From contig NZ_JAMTCF010000015.1 of the NCBI RefSeq assembly GCF_024171695.1, positions 62,001-126,000 of the forward strand: a stretch of DNA of 64,000 nt. The letters run 5' to 3'. The notes under the pieces are model-generated. The model ran no database searches and had not been told where the DNA came from. It saw only the letters and a program-made list of their open reading frames with translations. This DNA is from Actinosynnema pretiosum. Its GTDB lineage: Bacteria > Actinomycetota > Actinomycetes > Mycobacteriales > Pseudonocardiaceae. This document shows positions 12,501 through 22,677 of the stretch, piece by piece. A program made the position numbers and the translations under genes. Position 1 is the first letter of the stretch. Each line of letters begins with the position of its first letter.

Positions 12501-15500
12501 CGTCGAGCGGGTCACCGCGCTGCTCGCCGCGTTCGAGGGGCGGGTGTGCGTCGCGGCCGTCAACGGGCCCGCCTCGGTCACCGTCTCCGGCGAGGACGGG
12601 GCGGTGCGCGAGTTCGAGCGGGTCCTGTCCGCCCAGCGGATGCTGCGGTGGCGGCTGCCCGGCGTCGACTTCGCCGGGCACTCCCCGCAGGTCGACGCCC
12701 TGCGCGCGGACCTGCTGGCCGCGCTCGGCGACGTCACCGCCCGCGAGCCCGAGATCCCGCTGCTGTCCACCGTCACCGGGGAGCCCGCCACCCGGCTCGA
12801 CGCCGAGCACTGGTACCGCAACCTGCGCGAGCCCGTCCGGTTCGCCGACGCCGTCCGGGCGCTGGTCGACCGGGGGCACCGGGTGTTCGTGGAGGTGAGC
12901 CCGCACCCGGTGCTCACCACCAGCGTCGTCGACGTCGCCGCACCGCACCGCACCGCCGTCGTGGGCACCCTCCGCCGCGACGAGGGCGGCCTCGACCGGT
13001 TCCTGCTGTCCGCCGCCGAGCTGCACGTGCGCGGTGTGCCCGTCGACCTCGCCCGGCACGCGGGCGCCGGGACGGCCGAGGTGCCGACCACCGCGTTCCA
13101 GCGCGAGCGGTACTGGCTGGACGCGCCCCGCCCGTCCGGCGACCCGCGCGCCGCCGGGCTCGTGCCCTCGGGGCACCCGCTGCTGGGCGCGGTCGTGCCG
13201 CTGGCGGACGGGACCGTCCTCACCGGGCGGCTCTCGCTGGCCGCGCAGCCGTGGCTGGCCGACCACCGGGTGCTCGGCGCGGTGGTCGTGCCCGGAGTCG
13301 CGCTCGTGGAGCTGGCCGTGCGCGCGGGCGACGAGGTCGGCTGCCCGGCGCTGGAGGAGCTGGTGGTGGCCGCGCCGCTGGTGGTCCCGGAGAGCGGTGA
13401 CGTGCCGGTGCGGGTGGTCGTCGGCCCGCGCGGCGCGGACGGGACGCGCGCGGTGGACGTGGTCTCCGGCGACGAGTCCCCGGTGGTGCACGCGCGCGGC
13501 CTCCTCGGCCCGGCCCGCGCGCCCGAGGCGGTCGGGGGCCCGTGGCCGCCCGAGGGCGCCGAACCGGTCGACCTCACCGGGCTCTACCCGGACTTCGCCG
13601 CCAAGGGCCTGGAGTACGGGCCGCACTTCCAGCGGCTGACCCGGCTGTGGCGGCGCGGCGACGAGGTGTTCGGCGAGGTCGAGCTGACCGGCGAGCAGCG
13701 CCGGGCCGCCGGGTTCGCGCTGCACCCGGCGCTGCTGGAGTGCGCGCTGCACGTGAGCAGCTTCGCCGGGCAGCACGTCGCCGGGGACGGCGGTTCGGTG
13801 GGGCTGCCGTTCTCGTTCTCCCGCGTCGCGCTGCACCGGTCCGGCGCGGACGCGGTGCGGGTGCGGGCGACGCGGGTCGGGGACGGGGTCGTCTCGCTCG
13901 ACCTCGCCGACGCGGCGGGCCGCCCGGTGGCGCGGATCGGCGAGCTGGCGTTCCGCCGGGCCAGCGAGATCCGGTCCGGTCCGCCGGGGGTGCTGCTGGA
14001 GACCGCGTGGCGTCCGGTTGAGCTGCCCGACGCCCGGCAGCCCGCCGACGTGACGACCGTGGTGGGGGACTCGGTCGAGCGGGTGCTCGCCGCCCTGCGC
14101 GAGGCCCTGGCCGGGGACGGGCGGCTGCTCGTGCTCACCGGCGGTCCCGGCGCGGCGCTCGACACGGCGGTCGGCGCGGCGGTGTGGGGGCTGGTGCGGT
14201 CGGCGCAGCTGGAGGAGCCCGGCCGGATCGTGCTGGCCGACCTGGACACCGCCCCCGAGCGGGCGGGCGCGGCGCTGGACCGGGTGCTGGCCTCCGGCGA
14301 GCCCCAGGTCGCGATCCGCGCCGGGGCCGTGCTCGTGCCCCGGTTGACGCCGGTCGCGGCGGTCGCCGGGCCCGTCGTGCTGGACCCGGCGAAGACGGTG
14401 GTGCTCACCGGCGGGACCGGCGCGCTCGGGCGGCTCGTCGCCCGTCACCTGGTCACCGACCACGGCGCCCGCGAGCTCCTGCTGCTCGGGCGCGGCGGTC
14501 CGGAGCGGGCGCGCGACCTGGTCGCCGAGCTCACCGACCTCGGCGCCGAGGTCGAGGCCCTCGCCTGCGACGTCGCCGACCGGGACGCGCTGTCCGCCGC
14601 GCTCGCCGGGCGCGCGCTCACCGCCGTCGTGCACCTCGCGGGCGCGCTCGACGACGGCGTGGTGACCGCGCTGACCCCCGAGCGGCTGGCCGCCGCGTTC
14701 GCGCCCAAGGCGCTGGCCGCCCGGCACCTGGACGAGCTGACCAGGGACCACGACCTGGCCGCGTTCGTGCTGTTCTCCTCCGTGGCCTCGGTGCTCGGCT
14801 CGGCCGGGCAGGCCAACTACGCGGCGGCCAACGGGTTCCTCGACGGCCTCGCGCACGAGCGGCACGTGCTCGGCCTGCCCGCCACGTCCATCGCCTGGGG
14901 GCTGTGGGACGTGGACAGCGGGCTGGTGGGGGAGCGCGGCGCGGCCGACCGGGAGCGGCTGGCCGCGTCCGGGATGCGCCCGCTGCCCGCGCCCGCCGCG
15001 CTCGACCTGCTCGACGCCGCGCTGGCCTGCGGGCGGCCCGCCGTCACCGCGCTCGCGCTGGCCCGCGCCGCCGACCGGGCGCCCGCCGCGCTGAGCGAGG
15101 TGGTCGCGTCGCGCCGGACGCCCGCGCCCGCCGCACCGGTCGCGGGGGACCCGGCCGCGCTGCTCGCGCTGGTGCGGGCCGAGGCCGCCGCCGTGCTCGC
15201 CCTGCCCGTCGCGGGCGTCGACGAGCAGCGGGCGTTCCGCGACCTCGGGCTCGACTCGCTGACCGGGGTGGAGCTGCGCAACCGGCTCGCCGAGGCCACC
15301 GGGCTGAGGTTGCCCGCGACGCTGGTGTTCGACCACCCGACCCCCGCCGCACTGGCCGCCGCGCTGCTGGAGCGGCTGGGCGGCGCGGCCTCGGGAACGG
15401 CGTCCGGCGCAGGGGTCGGCACGGCGTCGGCGTCCGGCACAGCACCTGCCGCAGGGTTTGGTGCGGGGCACGGCGCCGCCTCCACGCCCGTGCCCGTGCC

Positions 15501-18500
15501 CGGCGAGCCGATCGCGATCGTCGGCATGGCCTGCCGCGCGCCGGGCGGGGTCGTCTCGCCCGAGGACCTGTGGGACCTGGTCGCGGGAGGCGTCGACGCG
15601 GTCGGTCCGTTCCCCGCCGACCGGGGCTGGGACCTGGAGCGGCTGGTGCACCCGGACCCCGACCACGAGGGCTCCACCTACGTCGACCGGGCCGCGTTCC
15701 TGGACGACCCGGCCGGGTTCGACGCGGACTTCTTCGGCATCTCGCCGCGCGAGGCCCTCGCCATGGACCCGCAGCAGCGGTTGCTGCTCGAAGTCGCGTG
15801 GGAGGCGTTCGAGCGCGCGGGCATCGCCCCGGACTCGGTCCGGGGGAAGGACGTCGGCGTGTTCGCGGGCGTCACCAACCACGACTACGACCAGGTGCTC
15901 CCGCGCGGCGACGACGGCTACCGGATCACCGGCGTGTCGGGCAGCGTCGTGTCGGGGCGCATCGCCTACGCGCTCGGGCTGGAGGGCCCCGCGCTGTCGG
16001 TGGACACCGCCTGCTCGGCCTCGCTGGTGGCGATCCACCTCGCGGTGCGGGCCCTGCGCGGCGGCGAGTGCTCGATGGCGCTGGCGGGCGGCGCGACGGT
16101 CATGGCCACCCCCAGGGGGTTCGTGGAGTTCGCCAGGCAGCGCGGGCTCGCCCCGGACGGGCGGTGCAAGTCCTTCGCCGAGTGCGCGGACGGGACGGCG
16201 TGGTCCGAGGGCGCGGGGTTGGTGCTGCTGGAGCGGTTGTCGGACGCGCGGCGCAACGGGCACCGGGTGCTGGCGGTGGTGCGGGGCAGCGCGGTGAACT
16301 CGGACGGCGCGTCGAACGGGTTGACCGCGCCGAGCGGTGCGGCCCAGCAGCGGGTGATCCGGGCCGCGCTCGCGGACGCCGGTCTGTCCACTTCGGACGT
16401 CGACGCGGTGGAGGCGCACGGGACCGGCACCCGGCTGGGCGACCCGATCGAGGCCCGCGCCCTGGTGGAGACCTACGGGCGCGGCCGGGACGGCGAGCCG
16501 CTGTGGCTCGGGTCGCTCAAGTCCAACCTCGGGCACATGCAGGGCGCGGCCGGGATCGGTGGTGTGGTGAAGACCGTGCAGGCGCTGCGGCACGGGGTGC
16601 TGCCGCGCACCCTGCACGTCGACGCGCCGACCTCCGAGGTCGACTGGGACGGCGTGGCGGTGCTGGCCGAGCAGCGCGCGTGGCCCGAGGTGGACCGGCC
16701 GCGCCGGGCGGCGGTGTCCTCGTTCGGGGTCAGCGGCACCAACGCGCACGTCGTGCTGGAGCAGGCCCCCGCAGACGAGACCCCCGGTGAGAGCGCCGGG
16801 GACCCGCCCGGCGCGCTGCCGCTCGTGCTGTCCGCGCGCGGCCCGGCGGCCCTGCGCGCCAGGGCCGCGCAGCTCGCCGACGTCCTCGACGGGGCCCCGC
16901 TCCGGGACGTCGCCTCGGCGCTCGCGCGCGGGCGCGCCGTGCACGAGCACCGCGCCGTGGTCGTCGCCGCCGACCGGGACGCCCTGGCCGCCGGGCTCCG
17001 CGCGCTGGCCGATGGCCGCCCGCACGCCGCCGCCCGCACCGGGGTCCGCGCGCCCGGCGGGTTGGCGTTCGCGTTCTCCGGGCAGGGCAGCCAGTTCGTC
17101 GGCATGGGGCGCGGCCTGCACGCCGCGTTCCCCGCGTTCGCCGAGGTCTTCGACCGGCTGTGCGCCTCGCTCGACGGCCGGTTGAGCCGCGTCACCGGGC
17201 GCTCGGTCCGGGACGTCGTGCTCGACGGGCCCGCCGAGCTGCTCGCGGAGACCGTCCACGCCCAGCCCGCGCTGTTCGCCGTGGAGGTCGCGCTGGCGCG
17301 GCTGCTGGAGGGGTGGGGCGTCGTGCCCGACGTCGTGCTCGGGCACTCGGTGGGCGAGCTCGCCGCCGCGCACGTCGCGGGCGCGCTGTCGGAGTCGGAC
17401 GCCTGCGCGCTCGTCGCGGCCAGGGCGCGCGCCATGCACGGGGCGCGGCGGGGCGGGGCGATGCTCGCGGTGGCCGCCACCGAGGAGCAGGTCGCGCCGC
17501 TGCTGGGCGAGGGCCTCGCGCTGGCCGCCGTCAACGGGCCGGGCGCGGTGGTGCTGTCCGGCGACGGCGACGCGGTCGAGCGGGCCGCCGCCGCGTGCGC
17601 CGGGCGCGGGTGGCGGACCAAGGCGCTGCGGGTGAGCCACGCCTTCCACTCCGCGCACCTGGACGGGGTGCTGGGGGAGCTGGCGGGAGCGGCGCGGCAG
17701 GTTCAGTTCCTGCCCCCGCGCGTCCCGCTGCTGTCCAACCTCACCGGCGCGCCCGTCGACGCCGGGCTGCTCGCCGACCCGGACTACTGGGTGCGGCACG
17801 CCCGGCAGGCCGTCCGGTTCGGCGACTGCGTCGCCCGGCTGGGCGAGCTGGGCGTGACGCGGGTGCTGGAGGTGGGGCCCGGTGGCGCGCTGGCCGCCCT
17901 GGTGCGCGAGCAGGTCGCGCCGGGGACCGCGGTGGCGCGCGGGCTGGTCGACGGGGACGAGGTGGTCGGGCTGCTCTCCGGGGTCGGCGACCTGTTCGCG
18001 TCCGGGGCCCCGGTCGACTGGCCCGCGCTGCTGGGCGGGCCGGGCGCGTTCGCCGACCTGCCCACCTACCCGTTCCAGCGCACCCGGTTCTGGCCGGTGG
18101 CGCAGGCGCCCGGCGCGTGGTGCGAGGTGCGCCACGAGCGGCTGCCCGCGCCTCGGGGTGGCGGGGACGCGACCGTGCTCGAGGTGGGGCCGACCGCCTC
18201 GGCGGAGGAGCTGGCGAGCGTCGCCGACGTGCTGGCCGAGCACGGCGGCCCGCTGCTGGTGGTCACCGGGGACGGCGCGGTGGCCGGGCTGGTGCGCTCG
18301 CTGCCGGTCCGCGCGGACGTCGTGCTGGCGGACGCGGACGACGATCCGGCGTCGGTGGCGCTGCTGCCCGCGCTGCACGGCTGCGGTGAGCCCGAGGTGG
18401 TGGTGCGCGCGGGCGAGGTGCGCGCGCCCAGGCTGCGCCGCGTCACCGCGACCGGCGCGGTCCCGGCCGGTCCGGTGCTGGTGGTCGGGGAGGCCGCGCG

Positions 18501-19437
18501 GAGCGTGGTGGCGGCCTGCGGGGTCCGCGAACCGGTCGTGCTGCCCGCCGCCCCCGACCGGGCGGAGCTGGTGGCCGCGCTGGACGGGCACCGCCCGGAC
18601 TGGGTCGTGCTCGCCGTCGAGCCGGACGACGCGGGCCTGGCGCTGGCCGCGCTGCTGGACGAGCTGACCCGCGACCGGCCGCCCGCGCTGTTCGCGCTGT
18701 GCGGACCGGCGGGCGCGCTCGGCGACGCGGCGCGCCCCGAGGACGCGGTGGCCGCCGGGGTGCTGGCCGCGCTCGTGCGCCGCCGCCACGAGGACGGCCT
18801 GCCCGCGACCCTGCTGTGCGCGGGACCGGGGGTGCCACCGCTGAGCCCGGAGCTGGGGGTGGTCGTGTTCGCGCGGACGCCCGAGGTGGTGCTGCCCGAG
18901 CCGAGGAGCGCCCGGCCCGAGCCGGGCGCGGTCGACCTGACCGGCCCGGACCGGGACCGGGTGCTGCGGGCGCTGGTGCGCGACCACGCCGCCGCCGTGC
19001 TGGGGCGCGCCGACGGTTCGGTGGACGAGCGGGCCGCGTTCAAGGACCTGGGGTTCGACTCGATGACGGCGGTGGAGCTGCGCGACCGCCTGGCCGCCGC
19101 CACCGGCCTGACCCTGCCCGCGACCCTGCTGTTCGACCACCCGACGGCGGCCGGGGTCGCCACCGTGCTGGCGGGGCTGCTCGACGGCGGCGACCCGGTG
19201 ACCTCGGGCCTCGACCGCCTGGAGGCCGCCCTCGCCGACCCGCCCGCCGACCCGGCGCTGCGCGCGAGCGCCGCCGCCAGGCTGCGCGGGCTGCTCGCCG
19301 CCCTGTCCGACGACGGGCGAGGCCGGTCCGACGACGGCCGAGGCGAGCCCGACGGCGGGGCCGCGCTCCGGGACGCGGGCGTGGCGGAGCTGTTCGAGTT
19401 CATCGACACCCGGCTGGGCCGCGCCGAGCGGACCTGA
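9514..19437 (+). CDS. Modular type I polyketide synthase (KS-AT-DH-KR-ACP / KS-AT-inactive KR-ACP)
   Basis: 3307 residues from a GTG start with GGAGG at 9502-9506, 23 bp after the previous PKS gene. Residues 1-26 ([19 protein letters not shown]) look like an N-terminal coiled-coil docking segment. Module C: KS about 30-525 with all catalytic motifs but a glycine-rich insertion (428-501); a 260-residue repetitive linker; AT with GHSQGE and an unusual FAGH signature (nt 12670-12681); DH with intact HxxxGxxxxP but Glu in place of the second catalytic Asp (residue 1409, [10 protein letters not shown]); B-type KR with [16 protein letters not shown] around GLDSL. Module D: KS about 1997-2420 intact; AT with HAFH (malonyl-type); a degenerate KR remnant about 2870-3115; ACP around GFDSM. 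The last 75 residues (start LDRLEAAL, end [11 protein letters not shown]) form a typical helical C-terminal docking domain. There is no thioesterase, so another synthase protein should accept the chain. Confidence 0.95.
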   Translation: MTTREQLLDALRASLRENERLRATGGAVEPVAIVGAACRFPGGVTSPEELWDLVVGEVDAAGAFPADRGWDLADLFDPDPDRIGRSYVRHGAFLRDMAWFEPGFFGISPREALVIDPQHRLLLEVAWEAFERAGIAPDSVRGKDVGVFGGVLNHDHGSRFRPVPAELEGYLGIGSSGSAAVGRVAYTFGLEGPAITVDTACSSSLVAIHLAVRALQRGECSMALAGGVTVMSTPDTFVEFSRQRALARDGRCKAFSADADGTAWGEGAGLVLLQPLSAARRDGREVLAVVRGSAVNSDGASNGLTAPSGPAQQRVIRAALADAGLSAADVDLLEAHGTGTVLGDPIEAQALLETYGRGRGQAEPLWLGSVKSNIGHTQGAAGVAGVLKVVQALRNGVLPPTLHAATPTTEVDWDAGAVRVLDRARPWRGGWGTGGGAEGSAGGAAGGGGGGASGAACGAGGAVGGAGGAAGAGGAAGGAGGVRGDAASGARGGGAGGSAVRPRRGAVSAFGASGTNAHLILEEAPPGLETTRAGKGPATSAPTAPPAQPLAAAGGTTGSGTAAGGEAAGGTAASGSGTSGTAAGGTPAVGTVTAPPTGPLTGLSTAPPASRPHPDSLAETPLAAPQASATPQPATPPPGGLPAGGSVNSLASGVPGGSPAGASASSPATGVSGGLPAGPSLNSLVGGLSGGSPAGASASPPATGVSGGLPAGASVNSLAGGVSGGSPAVPPTSPLPAGHEPASSGAPVGASPSAPPTSAAPQEVPAGAPVSAPVPVPVAVSGATTAGLRAQAARLAGRLRERPALTPEDVARPLLVSRAQREQRAVVVAADRGSLLAGLDALAEGEAAPRLARGAADVTGRVVLVFPGQGAHWVGMAERLWREAPAFADSMESCAAALRALTGWELREVLADPVALERVDVLQPVSFAVVVSLAALWASVGVRPDAVVGHSQGEVAAAHVAGALTLAEAARIVVLRSALIARELSGRGAMLTVLADVERVTALLAAFEGRVCVAAVNGPASVTVSGEDGAVREFERVLSAQRMLRWRLPGVDFAGHSPQVDALRADLLAALGDVTAREPEIPLLSTVTGEPATRLDAEHWYRNLREPVRFADAVRALVDRGHRVFVEVSPHPVLTTSVVDVAAPHRTAVVGTLRRDEGGLDRFLLSAAELHVRGVPVDLARHAGAGTAEVPTTAFQRERYWLDAPRPSGDPRAAGLVPSGHPLLGAVVPLADGTVLTGRLSLAAQPWLADHRVLGAVVVPGVALVELAVRAGDEVGCPALEELVVAAPLVVPESGDVPVRVVVGPRGADGTRAVDVVSGDESPVVHARGLLGPARAPEAVGGPWPPEGAEPVDLTGLYPDFAAKGLEYGPHFQRLTRLWRRGDEVFGEVELTGEQRRAAGFALHPALLECALHVSSFAGQHVAGDGGSVGLPFSFSRVALHRSGADAVRVRATRVGDGVVSLDLADAAGRPVARIGELAFRRASEIRSGPPGVLLETAWRPVELPDARQPADVTTVVGDSVERVLAALREALAGDGRLLVLTGGPGAALDTAVGAAVWGLVRSAQLEEPGRIVLADLDTAPERAGAALDRVLASGEPQVAIRAGAVLVPRLTPVAAVAGPVVLDPAKTVVLTGGTGALGRLVARHLVTDHGARELLLLGRGGPERARDLVAELTDLGAEVEALACDVADRDALSAALAGRALTAVVHLAGALDDGVVTALTPERLAAAFAPKALAARHLDELTRDHDLAAFVLFSSVASVLGSAGQANYAAANGFLDGLAHERHVLGLPATSIAWGLWDVDSGLVGERGAADRERLAASGMRPLPAPAALDLLDAALACGRPAVTALALARAADRAPAALSEVVASRRTPAPAAPVAGDPAALLALVRAEAAAVLALPVAGVDEQRAFRDLGLDSLTGVELRNRLAEATGLRLPATLVFDHPTPAALAAALLERLGGAASGTASGAGVGTASASGTAPAAGFGAGHGAASTPVPVPGEPIAIVGMACRAPGGVVSPEDLWDLVAGGVDAVGPFPADRGWDLERLVHPDPDHEGSTYVDRAAFLDDPAGFDADFFGISPREALAMDPQQRLLLEVAWEAFERAGIAPDSVRGKDVGVFAGVTNHDYDQVLPRGDDGYRITGVSGSVVSGRIAYALGLEGPALSVDTACSASLVAIHLAVRALRGGECSMALAGGATVMATPRGFVEFARQRGLAPDGRCKSFAECADGTAWSEGAGLVLLERLSDARRNGHRVLAVVRGSAVNSDGASNGLTAPSGAAQQRVIRAALADAGLSTSDVDAVEAHGTGTRLGDPIEARALVETYGRGRDGEPLWLGSLKSNLGHMQGAAGIGGVVKTVQALRHGVLPRTLHVDAPTSEVDWDGVAVLAEQRAWPEVDRPRRAAVSSFGVSGTNAHVVLEQAPADETPGESAGDPPGALPLVLSARGPAALRARAAQLADVLDGAPLRDVASALARGRAVHEHRAVVVAADRDALAAGLRALADGRPHAAARTGVRAPGGLAFAFSGQGSQFVGMGRGLHAAFPAFAEVFDRLCASLDGRLSRVTGRSVRDVVLDGPAELLAETVHAQPALFAVEVALARLLEGWGVVPDVVLGHSVGELAAAHVAGALSESDACALVAARARAMHGARRGGAMLAVAATEEQVAPLLGEGLALAAVNGPGAVVLSGDGDAVERAAAACAGRGWRTKALRVSHAFHSAHLDGVLGELAGAARQVQFLPPRVPLLSNLTGAPVDAGLLADPDYWVRHARQAVRFGDCVARLGELGVTRVLEVGPGGALAALVREQVAPGTAVARGLVDGDEVVGLLSGVGDLFASGAPVDWPALLGGPGAFADLPTYPFQRTRFWPVAQAPGAWCEVRHERLPAPRGGGDATVLEVGPTASAEELASVADVLAEHGGPLLVVTGDGAVAGLVRSLPVRADVVLADADDDPASVALLPALHGCGEPEVVVRAGEVRAPRLRRVTATGAVPAGPVLVVGEAARSVVAACGVREPVVLPAAPDRAELVAALDGHRPDWVVLAVEPDDAGLALAALLDELTRDRPPALFALCGPAGALGDAARPEDAVAAGVLAALVRRRHEDGLPATLLCAGPGVPPLSPELGVVVFARTPEVVLPEPRSARPEPGAVDLTGPDRDRVLRALVRDHAAAVLGRADGSVDERAAFKDLGFDSMTAVELRDRLAAATGLTLPATLLFDHPTAAGVATVLAGLLDGGDPVTSGLDRLEAALADPPADPALRASAAARLRGLLAALSDDGRGRSDDGRGEPDGGAALRDAGVAELFEFIDTRLGRAERT
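10795..11015 (+). repeat. Glycine-rich low-complexity insertion inside a ketosynthase
   Basis: The KS motif order runs RARPW, then about 70 residues almost entirely Gly, Ala and Ser (GGAAGAGGAAGGAGG-like), then [16 protein letters not shown]. In the other KS domains here the same two motifs are only a few residues apart. The DNA is a run of GGT/GGC/GCT/GCG codons, consistent with slippage. Confidence 0.85.
11188..11280 (+). repeat. 15-bp repeats coding AGGTA-like pentads
   Basis: Within the KS-AT linker of the second PKS gene, units such as [20 protein letters not shown] and AGGTP recur with a 15-nt DNA period. It is the same style of repeat as in the first PKS gene but with a different unit. 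Confidence 0.7.
11428..11700 (+). repeat. 51-bp tandem repeat (about 5.4 copies) in the PKS linker
   Basis: Five full 51-bp units begin at 11428, 11479, 11530, 11581 and 11632, with a partial sixth at 11683. Each codes a 17-residue unit of the form GG(L/S)PAGxSxxSxAxGVS. Odd and even units form two subtypes, giving a 102-bp higher-order period (GGLPAG.SVNSL units alternate with [10 protein letters not shown] units). All units keep the reading frame. Confidence 0.93.
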
Positions 19438-19445
19438 CCGGTTCG

Positions 19446-19496
19446 GGGCCGCACCCGCGGCCCTTCACCACCGGGGTCCGCCGCGTGGCGGGCCCC
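19446..19496. other. Two short hairpins between PKS and glycosyltransferase
   Basis: GGGCCGC (19446-19452) pairs with GCGGCCC (19457-19463). GGGGTCCGCC (19473-19482) pairs with GGCGGGCCCC (19487-19496) with one G-U. They fill most of the 76-bp gap. They could slow or partly stop transcription after the PKS; no T-run follows. Confidence 0.45.
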
Positions 19497-19513
19497 AGCA
19501 CGGAGGAAGACAG

Positions 19514-20722
19514 TTGCGCGTTCTGTTCACCGTCACCGGGGCCCCGTCGCACGCGCACGAGATGCTCGTGCTCGGGCGCGCGGTCCTGGACGCCGGGCAC
19601 GAGGTGCTCGTGGCCACGGCCCCCAGCGCCGCACCGGGCCTGCGGGGCAGCGGCCTGCCCTCGGTCGAGGCGCTGCCCGACCAGGCGAGGTTCTGGGTTG
19701 AGCGGCTCGGGGGCGTCGCGCCACCGGCCAGGCCGGGCACCGACTACCCCGGCGCCGACGCGATCGTCGACGTCATCGCGGGCAGGGCGCTGCTGCGGGA
19801 GGCGCTGGCCGGGCTGCGCCCCGTCGTCGACCGCTTCCAGCCCGACCTCCTCCTGCGCGACGGCATGGAGCTGGCCGGGCTGCTTGTCGCGGAGGAGCGC
19901 GGGCTGCCCTGCCTGACCGTCCCCTCGGGCACGACGAACCAGCTCGACCCGGCCGCCGTGCTGCCCCGGCTCAACGAGCGCCGGGCCGAGCTGGACCTGC
20001 CCACCTCGGCCGACCCGCGCAGCGCGCACCGGCACGGCCACGTCGACTGCCTGCCGCGCGAGTACTCCCTGCTCGGCGTCCCGCTCAGCCCGTGCCTGGC
20101 CTACCGGCCGCCGTCACCCGAAGGCCGGTCGCTGCCCGCGTGGGTCGCCGACCTGGACCCGTCCCGCCCGCTGGTCTACGGGGCGGTCGGCATCGCGCTG
20201 GCCGCCACCTGGCGCCGCGACGACGTGACCGCGCTGGCCGCCGACCCGGTGGAGGCGCTGGACCTCCTGGTGACCGCCCTGTCCGAGGTGGACTGCGCCG
20301 CGGTGGTGTCCACCGGTGGCATCCCGGTCGACCGCGTCCGGTCGGGCGCGCCGCACGTGCGCGTGGTCGAGCGGGCGCCCCAGCCGCTGCTGCTGGAGTG
20401 CGCGCAGCTGTTCGTCACCCACGCGGGGGCCAACAGCGTGCGCGAGGGGGTGCGGGCGGGGGTGCCGATGGTCGCGACCCCGCTGTTCGGCGACCAGCCG
20501 CACAACGCCGCCAGGGTCGCCGCGCTGGGACTGGGGCTGCGGGTGGTGGACGGCTCGCCCGCCGAGCTGGCGGACGCCTGCCGGACCGTGCTGGCCGATC
20601 CCGGTTTCACCGCCAGGGCCCGCCACGCGCGCCGGACCCTGCTCGCGCTGCCCCCGGTGAGCGAGGTGGTGACCCGGTTGGCGGAGATCGCCGATGCGGC
20701 GCGGAGCGTCGTGGCGGTGTGA
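19514..20722 (+). CDS. GT1-family glycosyltransferase (macrolide/UGT type)
   Basis: 402 residues from a TTG start with GGAGGA at 19502-19507; no better start is visible and the N-terminal strand MRVLFTVTGAPSH is where family members begin. The C-terminal donor-binding half contains FVTHAGANSVREGV, then GVPMVATPLFGDQPHNA, the classic nucleotide-sugar pocket of GT1 enzymes that decorate polyketides. It sits 76 bp after the PKS on the same strand, so it probably glycosylates the polyketide. No deoxysugar-synthesis gene lies in the window, so the sugar cannot be predicted. Confidence 0.9.
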   Translation: MRVLFTVTGAPSHAHEMLVLGRAVLDAGHEVLVATAPSAAPGLRGSGLPSVEALPDQARFWVERLGGVAPPARPGTDYPGADAIVDVIAGRALLREALAGLRPVVDRFQPDLLLRDGMELAGLLVAEERGLPCLTVPSGTTNQLDPAAVLPRLNERRAELDLPTSADPRSAHRHGHVDCLPREYSLLGVPLSPCLAYRPPSPEGRSLPAWVADLDPSRPLVYGAVGIALAATWRRDDVTALAADPVEALDLLVTALSEVDCAAVVSTGGIPVDRVRSGAPHVRVVERAPQPLLLECAQLFVTHAGANSVREGVRAGVPMVATPLFGDQPHNAARVAALGLGLRVVDGSPAELADACRTVLADPGFTARARHARRTLLALPPVSEVVTRLAEIADAARSVVAV

Positions 20723-20758
20723 TCGCGTGGGGGCGGGCGTCCGGGGCCTGGGTGGACG

Positions 20759-20833
20759 GTCGCGCCTTGGTCGGCCGTGCGCTGGACTGTCGCGTGCTGG
20801 TCAGTCGCGTGCTGGACGGTCGCGTGCTGGTCG
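20759..20833 (+). repeat. Intergenic 15-bp tandem repeat
   Basis: Five 15-bp units start at 20759; the last three (20789, 20804, 20819) all share GTCGCGTGCTG followed by four variable bases, and the first two are more diverged. The tract lies in the 244-bp gap between the glycosyltransferase and the SDR gene. Nothing else coding is supported in this gap. Confidence 0.85.
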
Positions 20834-20966
20834 GACTGCCGAGATCGAGGGCTCGCCCCCACCCCCGGACCGACCGCCGTCCGCGCGGACCATCCCTCCG
20901 GGACGCGTGGACGGCCTCCCGCCGGGTACCCGCCGCATTTCGCGATCCGGGACGAGGAGAGGTCAC

Positions 20967-21995
20967 ATGCCCAGGAGGTTGGCCGAGCAGGTCGTCGTCG
21001 TGGTGGGCGCGTCGTCGGGGATCGGGCGGGTCACCGCGCTGCGGTTCGCGGCTGCGGGGGCGCGGGTGGTGTGCGCGGCGCGCAACGCCCGCGCCCTCGA
21101 CGGCCTGGTCGAGGAGGTCCGGGGCGCGGGTGGGACGGCGGTCGCGGTGACGGCGGACATCGCCGACGAGGCTGCGGTGCGCGCGGTCGCCGACGTGGCG
21201 GTGGAGCGGTTCGGGCGGGTGGACACGTGGGTCAACGCGGCCGGGATCGGGGTGTACGGGCGGGTCGAGGACACGCCCGCCGAGGAGTTCGACCGGGTGA
21301 TGCGGGTCAACTACCTCGGGCACGTGCACGGGGCCAAGGCCGCGCTGCCCGCGCTGCGCGAGGCGGGCGGGGGAGTGCTGATCGGGATCGCGTCCGTGCT
21401 CGGGCTGCGCTCGGCGCCGCTCCAGGCCCCCTACGCGGCCAGCAAGGCGGCGGTGCGGTCGTTCTACGACGGGCTGCGGGTGGAGCTGGCCCACGACGGC
21501 GAGCCGATCGCGGTCACCGCCGTGCTGCCCGCCGCGATCAACAGCCCGTTCTTCGAGCACTGCCGCAGCCGCGTCGGGTCGCTGCCCGAGCCGCCGCCCC
21601 CGGTGTACGCGCCGGAGCTGGTCGCCGAGGCCGTGCTGCGCGCCGCCGAACGACCGCGCCGCGAGGTGCCGGTGGGCGACGCGGCGCTCGCGTTCTACCT
21701 GGGGCAGCGGCTGTTCCCGGCGCTGACGGACGCGCTGATGTCGCTGCGGGTGGTCGGCCGGTCCGGGATGCGGTCGGACCGGCCGGACAACGGGGTGGAC
21801 AACGTGGACTCGCCGGTGGACGAGGACGGGCGGGTGCACGGGTCGTATCCGGGGCGGGTGCTGAGCGCCAGTCCGGTGACGGCGCTGCTGGCGCGCGTGC
21901 CCAGGCCGGGGGAGGTGTTGACCTCGGTGGTGAGCGGGGTGCACCGGGTGACGGGGGCGGTGCGGGACGGGGTGCGCGCGGCAGCCCGGTCCTGA
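20967..21995 (+). CDS. Short-chain dehydrogenase/reductase with C-terminal extension
   Basis: 342 residues from an ATG with GAGGAGAGG just upstream (20954-20962). A Rossmann fold begins at about residue 10 with GASSGIG. NAAG, a catalytic Ser in GIASVLG and the YAASK motif follow in normal order, so this is an active classical SDR using NAD(P)H. The C-terminal about 100 residues extend past the usual SDR length and contain a long non-conserved stretch and an amphipathic end. This layout is common in actinobacterial SDRs annotated only as oxidoreductases. It is on the same strand as the PKS genes but 244 bp away, so a role in the pathway is possible but unproven. Confidence 0.85.
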   Translation: MPRRLAEQVVVVVGASSGIGRVTALRFAAAGARVVCAARNARALDGLVEEVRGAGGTAVAVTADIADEAAVRAVADVAVERFGRVDTWVNAAGIGVYGRVEDTPAEEFDRVMRVNYLGHVHGAKAALPALREAGGGVLIGIASVLGLRSAPLQAPYAASKAAVRSFYDGLRVELAHDGEPIAVTAVLPAAINSPFFEHCRSRVGSLPEPPPPVYAPELVAEAVLRAAERPRREVPVGDAALAFYLGQRLFPALTDALMSLRVVGRSGMRSDRPDNGVDNVDSPVDEDGRVHGSYPGRVLSASPVTALLARVPRPGEVLTSVVSGVHRVTGAVRDGVRAAARS

Positions 21996-22011
21996 GCGCC
22001 GAACGCGGACT

Positions 22012-22038
22012 GGGCCGACCGGGACGTCCGGTCGGCCC
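22012..22038. terminator. Bidirectional hairpin between convergent genes
   Basis: GGGCCGACCGG (22012-22022) and CCGGTCGGCCC (22028-22038) pair perfectly over 11 bp around a 5-nt loop, 16 bp after the SDR stop and just before the stop of the opposing DUF4383 gene. Confidence 0.75.
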
Positions 22039-22060
22039 CGTTCCCGTTCCCGTCCGCGGT

Positions 22061-22525
22061 TCAGTCGTCGGACTGGGTCGCGCGGTAGTGCGCGGCGTCG
22101 CGGCCCAGCACGACGCCGAGGCCGATCATGCCGACGGCCAGGCCCAGGTGCAGCCAGTTGTCGGCGGCGTTGAGCGGCACGAAGTTGGCCGTGCTGTGCT
22201 CGTCCACCACCACCCCGTACAGCCACAGCACCGCGTAGATCGCGCCGCCGCCGATCAGGAAGGCGCGGGCGCCGCGCGGGGCGCGGGACAGCCCGGTGGC
22301 GATACCCGCCGCGCCGAACGCGAGGTGCACCAGGTTGTGCAGCGCGGAGACCTTGAACACGCCCAGCAGCGCGGCGTCCGAGTGGTGGCCCGCGAACGCG
22401 AGGCTGTCGTAGTCCGTGGTCAGACCGGGGACGAACCCGGCGACGCCGATCAGCAGGAACACCGCGCCGACCGCTAATGCGGCGATCTGCACCGGCGTGC
22501 GGCGGCGGGTGGTGGTGCTGCTCAT
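22061..22525 (-). CDS. DUF4383-family membrane protein
   Basis: 154 residues. After a short basic N-terminus (TTTRRRTPVQ) there are four hydrophobic spans, at about residues 13-32, 55-78, 87-106 and 122-140. The pattern GLTTDYD...H, then ALHNLVHLAFGAAG, is typical of DUF4383 proteins of actinobacteria, which have no known function. It is transcribed alone, with about 150 bp of non-coding DNA upstream in which no clear site was seen. Confidence 0.8.
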   Translation of the reverse strand: MSSTTTRRRTPVQIAALAVGAVFLLIGVAGFVPGLTTDYDSLAFAGHHSDAALLGVFKVSALHNLVHLAFGAAGIATGLSRAPRGARAFLIGGGAIYAVLWLYGVVVDEHSTANFVPLNAADNWLHLGLAVGMIGLGVVLGRDAAHYRATQSDD

Positions 22526-22677
22526 GCCTGCCTCCAGGGAGCAGGGCGTCCGGCGGGGCCGGACGTCCGGGCGGCTGCCCGGTGCACGCGGCTACCCGTG
22601 GCGGTGCGGGGCAAACGACCTCGTCCGACCGGTGCGCCGAACGGCGGCCTTCCGGGGTTCAGCGGCGCCGCAGGGGG

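Noticed and set aside
8884-19140. 3418-codon open frame on the minus strand over the second PKS
   Set aside because: It is a shadow of the PKS reading frame. Its composition (His, Arg, Gln, Gly) follows from the reverse complement of PKS codons and no domain is seen.
1-20722. Assignment to the ansamitocin or another named cluster
   Set aside because: No AHBA-synthesis gene, amide synthase or other diagnostic tailoring gene is in the window, so a named product cannot be supported.
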